From Mytilisepta virgata (taxonomy: Eukaryota > Mollusca > Bivalvia > Mytilida > Mytilidae): DNA of 64,000 nt. The stretch lies in NCBI GenBank assembly GCA_028015205.1, contig CM051511.1:3534001-3598000 (forward strand). Direction: 5' to 3'. Under the pieces are notes generated by a model. The model was not told the origin of the DNA, did not search any database, and saw nothing but the letters and a program-made list of their open reading frames with translations. The position numbers and the translations under genes were made by a program. Below are positions 24,801 to 36,450 of the stretch, in pieces. Position 1 is the first letter of the stretch, and each line of letters begins with the position of its first letter.

Positions 24801-24989
24801 TAAGGGCTACAGTAATCATGAATCATGTTTATACCAGTTAAGTTTTTTTCAGATCCAATAGTCCCTTTTCATATTTTCGTTTTAATTCCAAACTTAAATA
24901 TGTAGCATTGTCAACTTGTGCACGGAATTCTGCTCTACAGCCTCGGGGATGTGTTGGCTTTTGATGGCCTAAGATCCAAATAAGGCTTG

Positions 24990-25375
24990 TCTGATGAGCT
25001 TTGTATTAATTCAGTCAATTTTATAAGCCTTCTTTTCAAACATACTATAGCTCAGAATGTGATGACAGTCTTACAAGGATATATGATCAGTTTCCTATGT
25101 CATAGTCAAATCCCGTTCCCATTTCTTATTTATATCCACCTTGAGTTTCTCGGTGGGTGCCGCAGACGGTGTAGGAAATGCTCACCCTTCCGGAGAACCT
25201 TATTTCAACCAGGGTTTACGTGGGATTTGAGTAACTCGCTCGGTCTTTCTTTTGTTTTTCATGTTCATTGTTCCTTGTCATTGTGTTGTTTTGTGCTTGT
25301 CATGGCATTGTCTGTTTATGGTGTTATATATTGGTTACTGCTTGGTACAAAGGGGTATCCAACACTATGACTAAA
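24990..25375 (-). repeat. Dispersed repeat family A, reverse-oriented relative
   Basis: It contains GGTGTAGGAAATGCTCACCC and TTCCGGAG, the complement-type wording of family A copies elsewhere. The + strand ORF through it (ending at 25370) is a translation of the repeat. Confidence 0.45.
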
Positions 25376-25685
25376 ATAGATTTGGCTCGTTTAATTTTCA
25401 TAAATTTTTGACCAAATATTTACTTTGACCTGTTGACGAAAATAAAAAAAATTCAAGAAATTTGAACCACACAATTAAAGGGAATAATTTCATTGGATAC
25501 ATAGCAGTTTGACAAACACTAATTTTGATCATTGAGAAGCTTGATTTCTCTTTACTAATAGAATGTGATTAAAACGTTCAGCTGATTTTTAGAGATTTAA
25601 CTCCCTTAGATGTTCTGTAACCCCTTTTAAACCAACAAATGATGTCTCGATCAACCATTTTATGTTTAATACAGAATAATATATC

Positions 25686-25689
<4 letters not shown>

Positions 25690-25766
<77 letters not shown>
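25690..25766. repeat. (TA)n microsatellite, about 38 units
   Basis: A pure TA run followed by a short (CA)n. It could be the tail of the adjacent minus-strand LINE, but I see no matching target duplication. Confidence 0.95.
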
Positions 25767-25774
<8 letters not shown>

Positions 25775-25989
25775 TTTTTTTGTATTACGCAATATCAAAG
25801 ACCTTAAAGTTTACCCTCAAAATGCAATGAAATGAATTACATCCTAGCTCCTTTGTTCTTACAGGGATGATCCGAGGCGGATCACCCCTGCCAGATCACC
25901 CTAACAAGAGCTCTTTGTTACGTTTAACGTTGGCGGGAACAATTTACACACGATTAAAACATAGAAAATTTATGTAGAAAAATACTTAG

Positions 25990-28676
25990 TGGTCCAGAAA
26001 GATTCGGCAGCTTTGACAAATTGTAAAAGAGCATTGTAAAATGTGCGAGTGTCTTATGGGATGGATATTTGTTTTTCATCAATGGATATTCTTAAATTTT
26101 CATGCATTGAATCTGTTTTATTTGACCATTGAATGCTGTTATTGTTTATCAAATTAACCCATTCAATCGGCATACGGGTAAGTATTTTTTTGTAATTATT
26201 CATAACTTCATTATACGTTATTTTAGAATCTATTTCAGATAAAATTTCATGAATTGCTTGCTCTTTAAGAAATCCTGGAATGACTTCATAAGTTAGGTGT
26301 TTTAATTTTGTTATACCTGCATCAACAAATGGTTTTAAATAAAGCATCTTTTCCTCTTGTTTTATTTTTGGATTGTAAAAAAGTGGCATTTCATATAGAT
26401 TTATCTCATCAATTTCAAAAAATATAAGTTTTCTTATTTAACTTCAAGCTATTAAATTTTCTCGAACAAAAAATGGAATATTACTAAAATAAAAATAAAA
26501 TTTCTTGACCAAAAGTTTCACATTTTTAACTTTTGAAAAGAAGTAGATACAGATATTTTTTCAAACAGTTGTATAATCTGGATTTAACAATCTCCCAAAA
26601 AAATTCGGTCTAAAGGCAAACATTTTCAACATAATATCTGGAAATTGTAAACCACCTTCATATTTATATGAAATAATAATTTCATATGAAACTAAGTGGG
26701 CTTTGTAATTCCACAAAAATTCTACACATAATTTCTTAATTTGAAGATAATATTTTGGAGGTATTGTGTATACCACAGTTTTGTTACGAGTAAATTTGAA
26801 CAACGGTTAATCTTCCATAAAGTGAAAGATACCTTTGCTTCCATAAACTCAAAATAGTGGAAATTGAAGTAATTTTTTTTTCCAATTTAAAATATTACAT
26901 TTTTCTTTATTCTTACCTACCCAAACGCCCAATATTTCAACAGCATCATCACCTTGTTTAATTATTGGAGTATATCATTTGTATTTAGTATACTTTTTCT
27001 AAGACTTATTATTTCAGATTTTTCCTTATTGATTTTTGCTCCCGAACCATTACTATAGATTCTGAGTGTTTCAAATACTAAATGAACTGACTGTTTATTT
27101 GCGAAAGAAAATTTTGTATCATCTGCATGTTGAAACAATGTTGAAACAGTATTTGAATTTGGGATTTGAACTCCCTTTATTTCACTGTTTTTTTAAAATA
27201 GCTTGTGCTAAGGTTTCAGAAATAATTGTATATAAAATAGAACTTAATGGACATCCTTGTTTTATGCCGTTTTGGAAATTAAAATAAGATGTTAAATACC
27301 CATTACATTCAACTGAACTACGTGTATTTGTGTAAAGAATTTTGATCCAATTTATAAATTTTTCTTCATATCCAAATTTTTGTAAAACATCAAAAAGAAA
27401 ATCATGACTTACTCTGTCAAATGCCTTTTCTTTGTCTATTTTGAGTAAATATGCTTCTAATTCATCTTCTTCAACTAAATCAATTATATTAACTATACTA
27501 CAAATTGTATCCGAAATATCACGACCAATAACAGAACAAGTTTGTGTATTAGAGATCATTTTATTTAATGTAATTTTTAACCTATTTGCCATAATTCGGG
27601 CTAAATCTTTTTAATCAACATTTGCCAAAGTAATAGGACGATATGATTTTTTTTAAAATTAATAACACTGTGTCTCATTGATCGTGATAACTGTCCTTCA
27701 TTTTCGACTGTACCAAATACTCGCAATAAAATTTCTCGCAATTCATAGATAAATTTGCAATGAAATTCAGACGTAAGACCATTAGGTCCGGGCGTACGAC
27801 ATTTAGACATACCGTTTACAGATTTATAAATTTCATCAAAAGTAATATCCGCTTCATTTCATAATCCGATTCATCTACAGTTTTGTCTAAGAAATGGATC
27901 ATTTCAACTTTATCTCTTTCGTTTATTTGGACACTTGAATAAAGAGATGAATAAAACCAAAATTTCTTCTGTTTGATAACATAGCTTATCATCTTCATTT
28001 TTTAACCCACTTATTAATTTTGAATTTTGTCTTTGTTTTTCTAATCTAAGAAAATAAGCAGTATTTTTATCACCATCCACTGCCCAATAGGCCTTAGATC
28101 GAAGGATAGCGCCTTGACATTTAACCTTTTCGATTTTGTCCAATTTGGATTTTAAATTTTAGTACTCATTCATATTAATTGAAACACCATTAGCAGATTT
28201 TGCAGACATTTCCTGTAATTTGTTTCGTTTCTTTTGCCTATCTTTGCCATAAATTTGTGCTATTTTTTTGAAACGATACTTTAAATTATCATACCAAGTG
28301 AGAGGACTAGAATAATAAAATTCAGAATTCATTTCTTCTTGTATAATTCTTTTGATTTTGTCAACAAAAATTTCATCTTCTAACAACTGATCACTAAAAA
28401 TCCATAACCCAGGTCCGGTATTAATGATTTTAAAATCAACCCATATACAAATAAAACAATGGTGACTAAAACTGGAGTCATTATGGTATATATTTTTAAT
28501 AAAAGATTTTAAATTTTGAGATACCAGATGGAAGTCTATTCGAGATTGTGTTAAAACATTTTCTATTTTTTTTTCCTTGAAAAAATTAAAGTATGTGGAT
28601 TTCTTTTTCTATAAATATCACACATCTGTAAATTATTTATAATATCTTCCTGTTATTTGGTTTTACAACCTCTATC
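25990..28676 (-). mobile_element. Decayed non-LTR retrotransposon (LINE, Tx1/L1-type), main part
   Basis: Fragments in consecutive minus-strand frames follow LINE order. The end of an APE endonuclease comes first (CDIYRKRNPHT, then SRIDFHLVS) near 28640-28540, then a linker. Next are reverse transcriptase motifs CRTPGPNGLTSEF (27.8 kb), LLKIDKEKAFDRVSHDFLF and NGIKQGCPLSSILY (27.5-27.2 kb), and the catalytic ADD box in QHADDTKFSF near 27125. A C-terminal region follows to about 26050. Several frameshifts and stops interrupt it, so it is inactive. Its endonuclease is split by the palindromic element at 28677-31431; the rest of the reading frame resumes at 31432. The LINE lies in the same orientation as the surrounding SET/cysteine-rich exons. 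Confidence 0.85.
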
Positions 28677-29524
28677 CACAGTGTGGGAACGGAACTGTAC
28701 GGTTTTTTAATGTTTTGGTCATTCGGGAGACTGTCAAGCGGGGCTCCGACATTCGAAAAAACAACAAGTCGCTGAATGTAAGGTTTGATTAACGCACAAG
28801 TTACTATATTAAGTTTCTGCTTCAAGATTTGGTAACGAAAACATTCTACATGTATATATAGACCAATGAAATACTAAAAACGACATATGCACCCAGAAGT
28901 TTTCCCTAAAATGGTTGAGCTCCGAGTAAATCGATCAAAATTCTCCATCAACAGCGAATAAAAATGCTAAAAGAATGCAAAAAAATAATCGTCACTACAA
29001 CAATTTTTACAATTGACCCTTTTCTGATATATAGTCTTACCTCTCTGAAAGTTTGATAACCATCGTCTCAGTAGAAAATAAAATTGATTAATTTTCTTAA
29101 TGTTGGAACATTTTATTGACTGTACAATCGCTTGCTCGCTTACTGTACAATCACTTGGAGCTTTACTGTACAATCACTTGGCCAAAATAATAAAATACAT
29201 TGCATATTTATTTCATTGTTTTCTATTTCTGCACTATAATATTGATGTATTAAACATTTAAATAAGAGTGAACATAAATTCAGTCATTTTTTGCCGATTA
29301 AGCTTCTATCAAGTACACCATTCTAACGTACACGTAGTTTTCTATACCAGAGAGACAAAAAATCGAAAATCAGTATACAAGACAAAAAAGTACAACACAA
29401 ATGAAAATAAATCACTGATAAAAAAAAAAGCTCGCACAAAATGCACATAAAAAAGTCATTATTTCGAATATTCCATTATTCTTTTATATTCTTTTATATT
29501 CTGAAGTCCTTTTTTTTAAGAAGG

Positions 29525-29737
29525 AAAACTCCAGCGCTGGAGATGTAAAGTCAAGCGCGGTAGATTTAAAGTCAAGCATTGGAGATGTAAAATCAAGCGC
29601 TGTAGATATAAAGTCCAGCGCTGTAGATATAAAGTAGAGCGCTGGAGATGTTACTTCTACAGCGCTCGACTTAACATCTCGAGCGCTAGATTTTACACCA
29701 ACCATCTTCAGCGCTAGACTTTAGAATTGCAGCGCTG
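29525..29737. repeat. 21-bp AGCGCT array, first block (inverted halves)
   Basis: About ten units of a 21-bp repeat of type AGCGCTGGAGATCTAAAGTC. Orientation flips near 29653, so the block folds on itself. Both AGCGCT and AGATCT are palindromes within the unit. ORFs here (a seven-residue SALDFTS-type repeat) are by-products of the 21-bp period. Confidence 0.85.
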
Positions 29738-29744
29738 GACTTAA

Positions 29745-30317
29745 AAGAAAGACAAGCTCCCTCTTTAAACTTTTTTTAAAAATTGTATTTTTCACTTTTT
29801 ATTTTATTTCGATCCCGATAATTTTGGGATGCTTTTCTACTGAACCCTGTTTGTCTCACACAAATAAAAAGTTGTGGTTTTGAAATTCCAGCGCTGGAGA
29901 TGCAAAATCCAGCGCTGTTGATCTAAAAGTCCAGTGTCATAGATCTAAAGTCCAGCGCTGAAGATCTAAAGTCCAGGCGCTGCAGATTTAAATTCAAGCG
30001 CTGGAGATGTAACATCTCCAGCGCTCGACTTTATATCTACAGCGCTAGACTTTAGCATCTGTAGCGCTGAACTTTGGATCTCAAGCGCTAGACTTTAGAT
30101 CTTCAGCGGTGGACTTAAGATCTGTAGCGCTGGATTTTAGATCTACAGCGCTGGATTTCATATCTCCAGCGCTGGAATTTAAAAACCTCAATTCTTTATC
30201 TGTATGAGACCAACAAGGCTCAGCAGAAAACAATCCCAAAATTATTGGGATCGAAATAAAATGCAAAGTGAAAAATATATTTTTTAAAAAGTTTAAAGGG
30301 GGAGCTTGCAGTTTTCT
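29745..30317. repeat. Inner palindrome carrying the second 21-bp array
   Basis: Arms of about 140 bp (left CTTTAAACTTTTTTT and ATTTTATTTCGATCCC; right their complements) flank an array of about 14 units of the 21-bp repeat at 29888-30180. The array itself reverses orientation near 30014, the centre of symmetry. Confidence 0.8.
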
Positions 30318-31431
30318 TCTTTACGATGGGTTGTCTGTTCTTTTTTATCGATGAATTTGGGAATAAGTCTCTGTATCTTCTTATATAAAAGTGAAACTCC
30401 AAATTGATAGGTGCTTTTACATGCTTTGTATTATCGGATTTATCATAACATCGTTCATCAAAAGAATAACAATTTTATACAAGTCGAGCAAACCGCACTA
30501 TAATTGTGTAGTTGAAAACGAAGTTTTAATGAATAAGTTCATTTTAGGTTTTCCAAATAAGAAACAAAGTCTTACAATTATCTTGTATTAGTATTTGTCA
30601 GCTTGTTTGTTAATAGTAATATAAATCTTACGTGTGTGTGAGTGTACACTTCTGTAAATGATAAGGTCGTCTCGAGTACTAGTACTTTGAAGTGGAAAGT
30701 GATTTTTGAAAACACGAAAGCATATTTATATAAAAGAAATTGTGTAGACAGTTGTATAAATATATAAATGTGATAGTGAAAAAAATCAGTGTTGGTTTTA
30801 AAGAAATTTGATTTGTTAATCTCCTTTTTTTTTAGTTCTGAAGGAGATTTTGAATTTAGAAATACTAAAATCGGGTTTTTTCATGCATACTCTAGCCAAA
30901 ATCATGACACTGCTCCCAAGCGACAATACAGAACTGCTCCAAGTGATAATACAGTCGAAAGTTGTTTACCGACAAGCGACCGTACAGTGAAAAATATTTA
31001 GTGCCATGTATTTGTAAAGATTTAGAACTATTAGTGAGTGTAAACATATTGAAGTTAAATTTGAGGAAAAACTATATATTAATTCTAATAAAAGAGGTTA
31101 AATTTTTTGAAAAAAATTCTTTTAAAGTAAAAATTCCAGCTGAATGAACACAACCATTTGTATAATTTGGGTCGGAGCTCTTAGTTTCATTTCAATGTTT
31201 TCCCTGTTTTCTTGCCTTAAGAATGTTTTCTGCACCCCTGAATGTTAGAATATTAATGACAGATATAAACATTTACTCATATGCATTACAAGTAAGCCCC
31301 AGAGATAATAGTGATAAAAAACACTTACCTCCTCCGTAGCTGTAAATTATTTCGAATGTCGGAGCCCCGCTTGACAGTCTCCCGAATGACCAAAACATTA
31401 AGAAACCATACAGTTCCGTTCCCACACTGTG

Positions 31432-31520
31432 CTATCGAGTGCACCCAACGAGGTGTTAAAATCACTGCTTACTATTGCATGATTTGAAAATATTATTTTT
31501 GCTTCAATGATTTTGTAGCA
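31432..31520 (-). mobile_element. LINE endonuclease fragment upstream of the palindromic insertion
   Basis: The minus strand reads AIVSSDFNTSLGALD, the GDFNT-type catalytic motif of an APE endonuclease. It continues into the LINE at 28676 once the insertion is removed. The 5' limit of the LINE is not clear and is set approximately. Confidence 0.65.
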
Positions 31521-31708
31521 GTACACACAAAAGTAAGAGATATATTCTGAAGTCGGTACAGAAATATGTATCTCTCTTACGTAACGCACGTTATTTAAAA
31601 TGTATGCATATTCTACTGCATAAAACAAAAATATCAATGAAATGCATCAGACCCCAAGTTCATGTAAGTCGAATATCAAAGTTACATACTAGATTTTTTT
31701 TCACATAC

Positions 31709-31776
31709 ATCTCTGTCCTTTATGATGTAAAAACCATTGTCCATTGGCAGGTCTGGATATTCACAATCATAACAAA
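31709..31776 (-). CDS. Candidate small exon with a C-x2-C motif, gene unknown
   Basis: It starts after TATCTTTTTTTTCAG and ends at the donor-like GAT/GTATGT. It reads CYDCEYPDLPMDNGFYIIKD in one open frame, phase 1 in and phase 0 out, which is compatible with the SET exon at 24086. It could be part of a PRDM zinc knuckle or of the cysteine-rich gene, or a chance match. Evidence is only splice consensus, phase and cysteines. Confidence 0.3.
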
Positions 31777-31984
31777 CTGAAAAAAAAGATAAATTGTGGT
31801 GTCTGGTCGATATCTATTTTTGATCTGATTAAGTAGTAGATAGAATGTTGTCTTCTTTATCATGTTGACATTTCACTCCATATCATTTTTTTTTACATAT
31901 TTAAAAGCTCTCGGCTTCAAGGAAACACACAAACAAACAAAAATAAAAAACAAATTAAAAAAAGATAAAACAAAAATGTAAATG

Positions 31985-32245
31985 CTAGCGCCTTTGTGTA
32001 ATGGTTGGAGATTCGAACTGGGAACACAGATGAAAATTTCAGGCGAAGGCACGGTTCAGCATGAAACTTTCAGGGGACAAAATTGTGACGCCTTATCAGC
32101 ACTATCTTGCACCATCTTGGAGGATTGTCTCAATAAGTGAGGATAGTCCATCCGGTGTTATGAGAGGTATAGATCCTAACTGTAAAAGACTTCTCTGTAA
32201 CAAGAGATCACAATGGCTTCTCCTTTCATATTTTGTTTTATAATT
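31985..32245 (+). repeat. Possible degenerate tRNA-derived SINE
   Basis: It carries an A-box-like GTGTAATGGTTGG immediately followed by a B-box-like GATTCGAAC, with the intervening part missing. Downstream ATTTCAGG and GTCTCAATAAGTGAGGATAG resemble the body of the copy at 50335-50550. Confidence 0.35.
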
Positions 32246-32539
32246 CTCACACTTTTAAACAAGTTTTACCTGAGCTTAAGTGAGTGAGAGTAATAATGAA
32301 TAACAAATTACATTTATAGGAAAATTCCATTTTCTTTGAAGTTATCTTAAACATAATCATGATAATATTAACAACATTTTATAGGAGTTAATATTTCAAA
32401 TGTCTTGCTATCTGTAATGTTTGGTCTACTACACATATGAAAGGACCGATAAAACAAAAACAAAAAAATATGAACCTTCTTTACGGGGACATGTACCCAC
32501 ACTGTATAACAAGCTTTTATTGGTAAATGCCAAATGTTT

Positions 32540-32815
32540 TCAAAAAGTTTATAAGCGGACTTCCTATTGAAAACATGGAAATTCCCGACCCAGACTTCGT
32601 AATATATATATATCGATTGATGTATGATTTATCTACTTATAATTGGATATATTACGATTTCGAGTCTAAAAACTGCCGTCCCAAGTCTGAGTCGGCAATT
32701 TCCATGTTTTCTATATAGAGTGAGCTCTGACGTCCCACGGCCCCAGCATATCACAAATAAGGCCGTCAGAGGTCAGAGCAATCTGGGACTAACATCGTCC
32801 TTGACATGAAAAATA
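32540..32815. mobile_element. Short copy of the inverted-repeat element of 21645-22425
   Basis: It shares GAAAACATGGAAATT, TATATTACGATTTCGAGTC, GACGTCCCACGGCCC and the end CAGAGCAATCTGGGAC with the larger copy. Most of the left arm is shortened. It retains the outer terminus that the larger copy has lost on its right. Confidence 0.7.
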
Positions 32816-33380
32816 CAGAAATGTTTATTAATTCATTCTTATTTCATATTGAAATTAGCATCTTAAAGCTAACTTGTGTCCTTGAATAGCGATCTAATGT
32901 GACGACCTTTAAAAGCTTCGAGTCCAAACACGTGGTAAAATTTACTTATTTATTTCTTAAGTAATCAATTTGTTAAATAACGTCCAGAAATGTAGCTCCA
33001 TGCGGTGTTAGCTGAAGTGTCTAGCAATGTCAGTACCGATACAAACGATACAATTAAGTAATACCTACATATTGTATTTATAAACAACAATATCATACTA
33101 AGCTGTTGTGTTGACATTCTGAAATATAGAAAAATTATATCGGTAATCAAAGTGATGTGATTGTGGCTAGAGTTAAAAAATATCAATACACATATCCAAC
33201 TTCATTGGAACCAACATATATTGAAGTGATTTTAACTGTGGTACGATTCAACAACAGTCCTCGATAGCAAAAGCTGTGGATTGAAAATGTTTCTTATGCA
33301 TTGTAACGCTTTTGACTAAAATTTAAACATCCTGTAATTGCCAATAAACATTTTCAAGTAATTATGTATCTGAAAAGATG

Positions 33381-33650
33381 TTTGTTTGTTTGTTTAGTTG
33401 GGGTTTAACGCCGTTTTCAGCACATTTTGGCCATATCGCGGCGGCCAGTTTTTATTGGTGGAGGAAGCCGGAGTACCCGGAGAGAGCCACCGACCTTCGG
33501 TAGGAAAATTGGCAATCCTTGTCAATTAAGATCGGAGTCGAACAAACACCACCACAGGTGAGATTCGAACTCACAACCCCAGCGTTGACAGGCTTGTGAT
33601 CAGTAGTAGTCGTGTCGAACTACCTAGACCACTCGGCCACCGAGGCCCCT
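33381..33650 (-). mobile_element. tRNA-derived SINE, complete, with 12-bp target duplications
   Basis: On the minus strand the head reads GGTGGCCGAGTGGTCTAGG (A box, Leu/Ser-tRNA-like), then GGTTGTGAGTTCGAATCTC (B box). The body contains CTCTCCGGGTACTCCGGC, reminiscent of conserved central domains of animal SINEs (possibly Nin-DC type; inferred). The tail is (AAAC)n. TCTGAAAAGATG flanks both sides exactly (33369-33380 and 33651-33662). It needs a partner LINE for movement. Confidence 0.85.
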
Positions 33651-33828
33651 TCTGAAAAGATGAATATTACATAGTGCACATAGGAATTGTATCACATGTT
33701 TATTACCTTCTGCAAATATCAAATGATACTACTAAAACTGTTTCGATTTAAAATTTGTTTTATTATCATTTTTATTATATAATTATTACATGCATATAAT
33801 TGTTATTATTATTATTATTATTTATTAA

Positions 33829-34298
33829 CCAGTAGGGTTCAATACGTTAAAAATGCCTTATCATAATGAGCAAAATGAATGCATTACAGCAGGGCCATTA
33901 CAGGATTTTGTTCATAATAACCGGGCCATTACAGGATTTTGTTCATAATAACCGGTTATTACGAATTTTTCAAAATGGCTTCTTTTATTCAATACTCCAC
34001 TTGGAAATTTCAGGAAGAGCAAACTAGAACATTTTAAAACATATTTTGGAAAAAAAAACTGTCCGAAATTAATCTTTAAAACTGTTCTCACAAGTTTTGC
34101 TTATTTACCATAATATTTGTGCTATTCGGATTAATGCAAATGCTATATACAAACTGGTTAATAAAAGTATTAAGAAATGGTGTTTTCATAATGGCCCTGT
34201 TATATGTCCTCGGTCATTTTTGCCTCGGACCATTACAGCAATCCTCAGGCCATTATTACAGACCTTGGACATATAACAGGGCCATTATGAAAACACCC
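33829..34298. mobile_element. Dispersed element C, copy 1 (two internal 31-bp units)
   Basis: It matches, in inverse orientation, the copy at 59489-60009 along its length: the CCAGTAGGG end, a 31-bp repeat block (33892-33953, two units), AGAGCAAACTAGAACATTTT, ATACAAACTGGTTAATAAA and a terminal hairpin (34180-34290, TTTTCATAATGGCCCTGTTA and its complement). ATTTATTAA lies outside both ends, as in the other copy. No coding sequence. Confidence 0.8.
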
Positions 34299-35159
34299 AT
34301 TTATTAATACTATAAGAATAATTACAAGCATAGAATTATTGTTATTATTATTACTATAAGAATTATTACATGCATAGACTTTTTATTATTATTATTTATT
34401 ATAGAATTAATACGCTGTTGGCGTGGCCAATGATGCGAGCCCTTTCCAGAAATTCATTTCCGGTATCACGATTCTGACTCTAAAATTATGATTTGATGCA
34501 AGTTATTTCCATTAGTTTTATTTATTGCGTTTCCGATGAACGAAACTTTTTCTAGCCTTAGTATGTAGCACAAATAAATTCACTTCGGATTGCATAATGG
34601 CTGCCCCCATTAAACAAAGACTTTTCTAAATGACCCATATGTAGAAAATGCATATGCTCCTGTAGCACTCGCTGCGCTCACTATTATTTTATATTATTAT
34701 AGAATTATTAAAGAATTATTATATTGAACTAAGGTTAAACAAAGACAGTATTTAACTAAGGATGATTCTGTGTAATCATGTCTCTGTATTTAGCAAGGAT
34801 TTAACAATAAAACAGAAGCTTCCTTTCTCTGTAATAAAATTTCATTTTAATAACTTTAATGATTGGATGTTAATACAGCTATATATGCTAGGATTACTTG
34901 GTTTGTTTGACAAAGGCTTTTCTAATGATTGCAGATATCCTGAAGCGAATATCTGAGGTTACAAATGTTTGATCATTAGCTGTTAATATGAAATACTCTT
35001 CGATACAAACATGACAGACTTTGAAATAAGAGATGCACATTTTCCAAGTTTCTTAAGTATAACTTTAGGCCAAAGATATAGAATTTTAAAACAATGATAA
35101 AACTGTTATAGAAAGAAAAGAAAAAAAAACAAACAAACAAAATTCAATAAATGATAGGG

Positions 35160-35545
35160 TATGATCTGACATACTAATACATTCTTTGATACCAATGTTA
35201 ATGCACAAGATGTGAATATTTCGTCGATTTACGACTCATCAGTTGTGTTCAAGACTTAGAATACTGGAAACAAAAACAATAATCCAAAAAGTTGAAGAGC
35301 AAATTAAAAAAAAAACCCAAAATGACCAAAGTGGAAAAGCCAAAACCATCTTAGGACAAAGCTATGCACGAGGGAGACTCCTTAATTTTTTTTTTTTTTT
35401 TAACAAATTTTACATTTTTGTGACAGTGAATTTTAAGTATCAATTTTGGGCTAGTATTGAAATACTAGCAACTGAGCTAGGGATATCCTCGGGGACTTGG
35501 AGCCCACACCAGCAGCGGTATCGACTCATTAACATCATAAAGTAG
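35160..35545 (+). repeat. Dispersed repeat family B, copy
   Basis: It carries TTTCGTCGATTTACGACTCA and TCAGTTGTGTTCAAGAC, then GGACAAAGCTATGCACGAGG. It continues through AGGGATATCCTCGGGG to about 35545. Related copies: 38060-38280, 50600-50775 and 52220-52420 (+), and about 47600-47690 and 48080-48200 (-). Confidence 0.65.
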
Positions 35546-36059
35546 ATGAACTATCATAAAAATCACGATTTATTTCCGTCAGTCCTATATTCCTATACGC
35601 CTGACGGAATGGTTTTGGTATAATTGATAAAAAAAAACATTCGTAATTGAACTGGCCTTTTTAATCATTGAAAGTGTAAGAAATGGACTTAACTTCAGGC
35701 AGTTAAGGACATATTTGAGATAAAAAAATTGATAAGGCTATTGTACGAGTGGTGTGAATTAAGATGTTGAATATTAAAAATTCTATAGACCATCTTTTTT
35801 TTCTAGTTCCAATTGTGTTAAGGCTTTTGATTACTCTACGCTATACACTACAATTCCATGTGATAATTGCGTGATATAATTCACCTGTGTTTCTGGACCG
35901 AGACAAGATGAGGAAGGGGCCATCCATCAATAAAAAATCAAGAGAGTGACACAACTGAGATGGGGAAGGCGAGAACAAACAAACAAGCAAGACACAACAC
36001 AAAACAGTGAAAAAAACTGGTGACCAATATGGACCCCACTACGGATGTTAGGTGGTTCG

Positions 36060-36450
36060 GATGGTAACTGGTTCCACCCTCTTACAATATATCTGTCATA
36101 CTGCTCATATCAAATCCAGCAAAGATATGGATATCAGGTGTGGGGTAAGAAAAAGGCACATTTCGTCAAACTCTACGCTGATTCTTACAAAACGTACCCT
36201 GAGTATGATTTTGTTAACATGCATGAAGTTCTTGAATTTGTTTAGAGAACGGGTCTTTCAGCAGACCATATGGAATTCAAAAGGGGACAAAGTGTGCGGT
36301 GCTTTTAGTCAATCTTTTTTATGTTCGTATGAAGCTACGTTTATACAAGGGCCAAAGGCTTTAGTCCAAGTCCTTTCAATTTCTGCTAGAGCATGTACCT
36401 TTCCTTAATAATCCAACCTTATACCCCAGTGAACTTGAAATTAAATTTCC
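36060..36450 (+). pseudogene. Penelope-like reverse transcriptase fragment (decayed)
   Basis: Two frames together read YGYQVWGKKKAHFVKLYADS, then RVFQQTIWNSKGDKV and SFLCSYEATFIQG, with YPSELEIK further on. RVFQQTxGxPxGTxxxPLLADLFLxSYEADFIQ-type wording is typical of Penelope-like elements; here the core is frameshifted and mutated. Not functional. Confidence 0.5.

Larger units (their letters stand above)
28677..31431. mobile_element. Palindromic DNA element with CACAGTG ends and 5-bp target duplication
   Basis: The two ends are inverted copies of about 83 bp with two mismatches, starting CACAGTGTGGGAACGGAA. CTATC lies directly outside both (28672-28676 and 31432-31436). Removing the element and one CTATC rejoins the LINE reading frame, so this is a genuine insertion. 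Subterminal repeats with ACTGTACAATCACTTGG occur three times on the left (29113-29185) and in complement about three times on the right (30905-30990). The centre holds a second palindrome (29745-30317) built on a 21-bp array. There is no transposase ORF, so it is non-autonomous. CACAGTG ends and 5-bp duplications are traits of Transib/RAG-like elements; the assignment is inferred. Confidence 0.8.

Noticed and set aside
25578..25830. ORFs of alternating Ile-Tyr on both strands
   Set aside because: They are translations of the (TA)n microsatellite.
28677..28720. A complete V(D)J recombination signal (heptamer plus nonamer)
   Set aside because: Only the heptamer-like CACAGTG is present; no ACAAAAACC-like nonamer at 12 or 23 bp.
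29484..30266. ORFs with a seven-residue SALDFTS/LKSSAVD repeat
   Set aside because: A 21-bp DNA period always gives a seven-residue peptide period; no start context, no domain, and the arrays flip orientation.
32965..33186. Minus-strand ORF with a hydrophobic start that could be a signal-peptide exon for the cysteine-rich gene
   Set aside because: The available donor-like sites give phase 2 or 0, not the phase 1 needed, and composition is low-complexity; kept only as a possibility.
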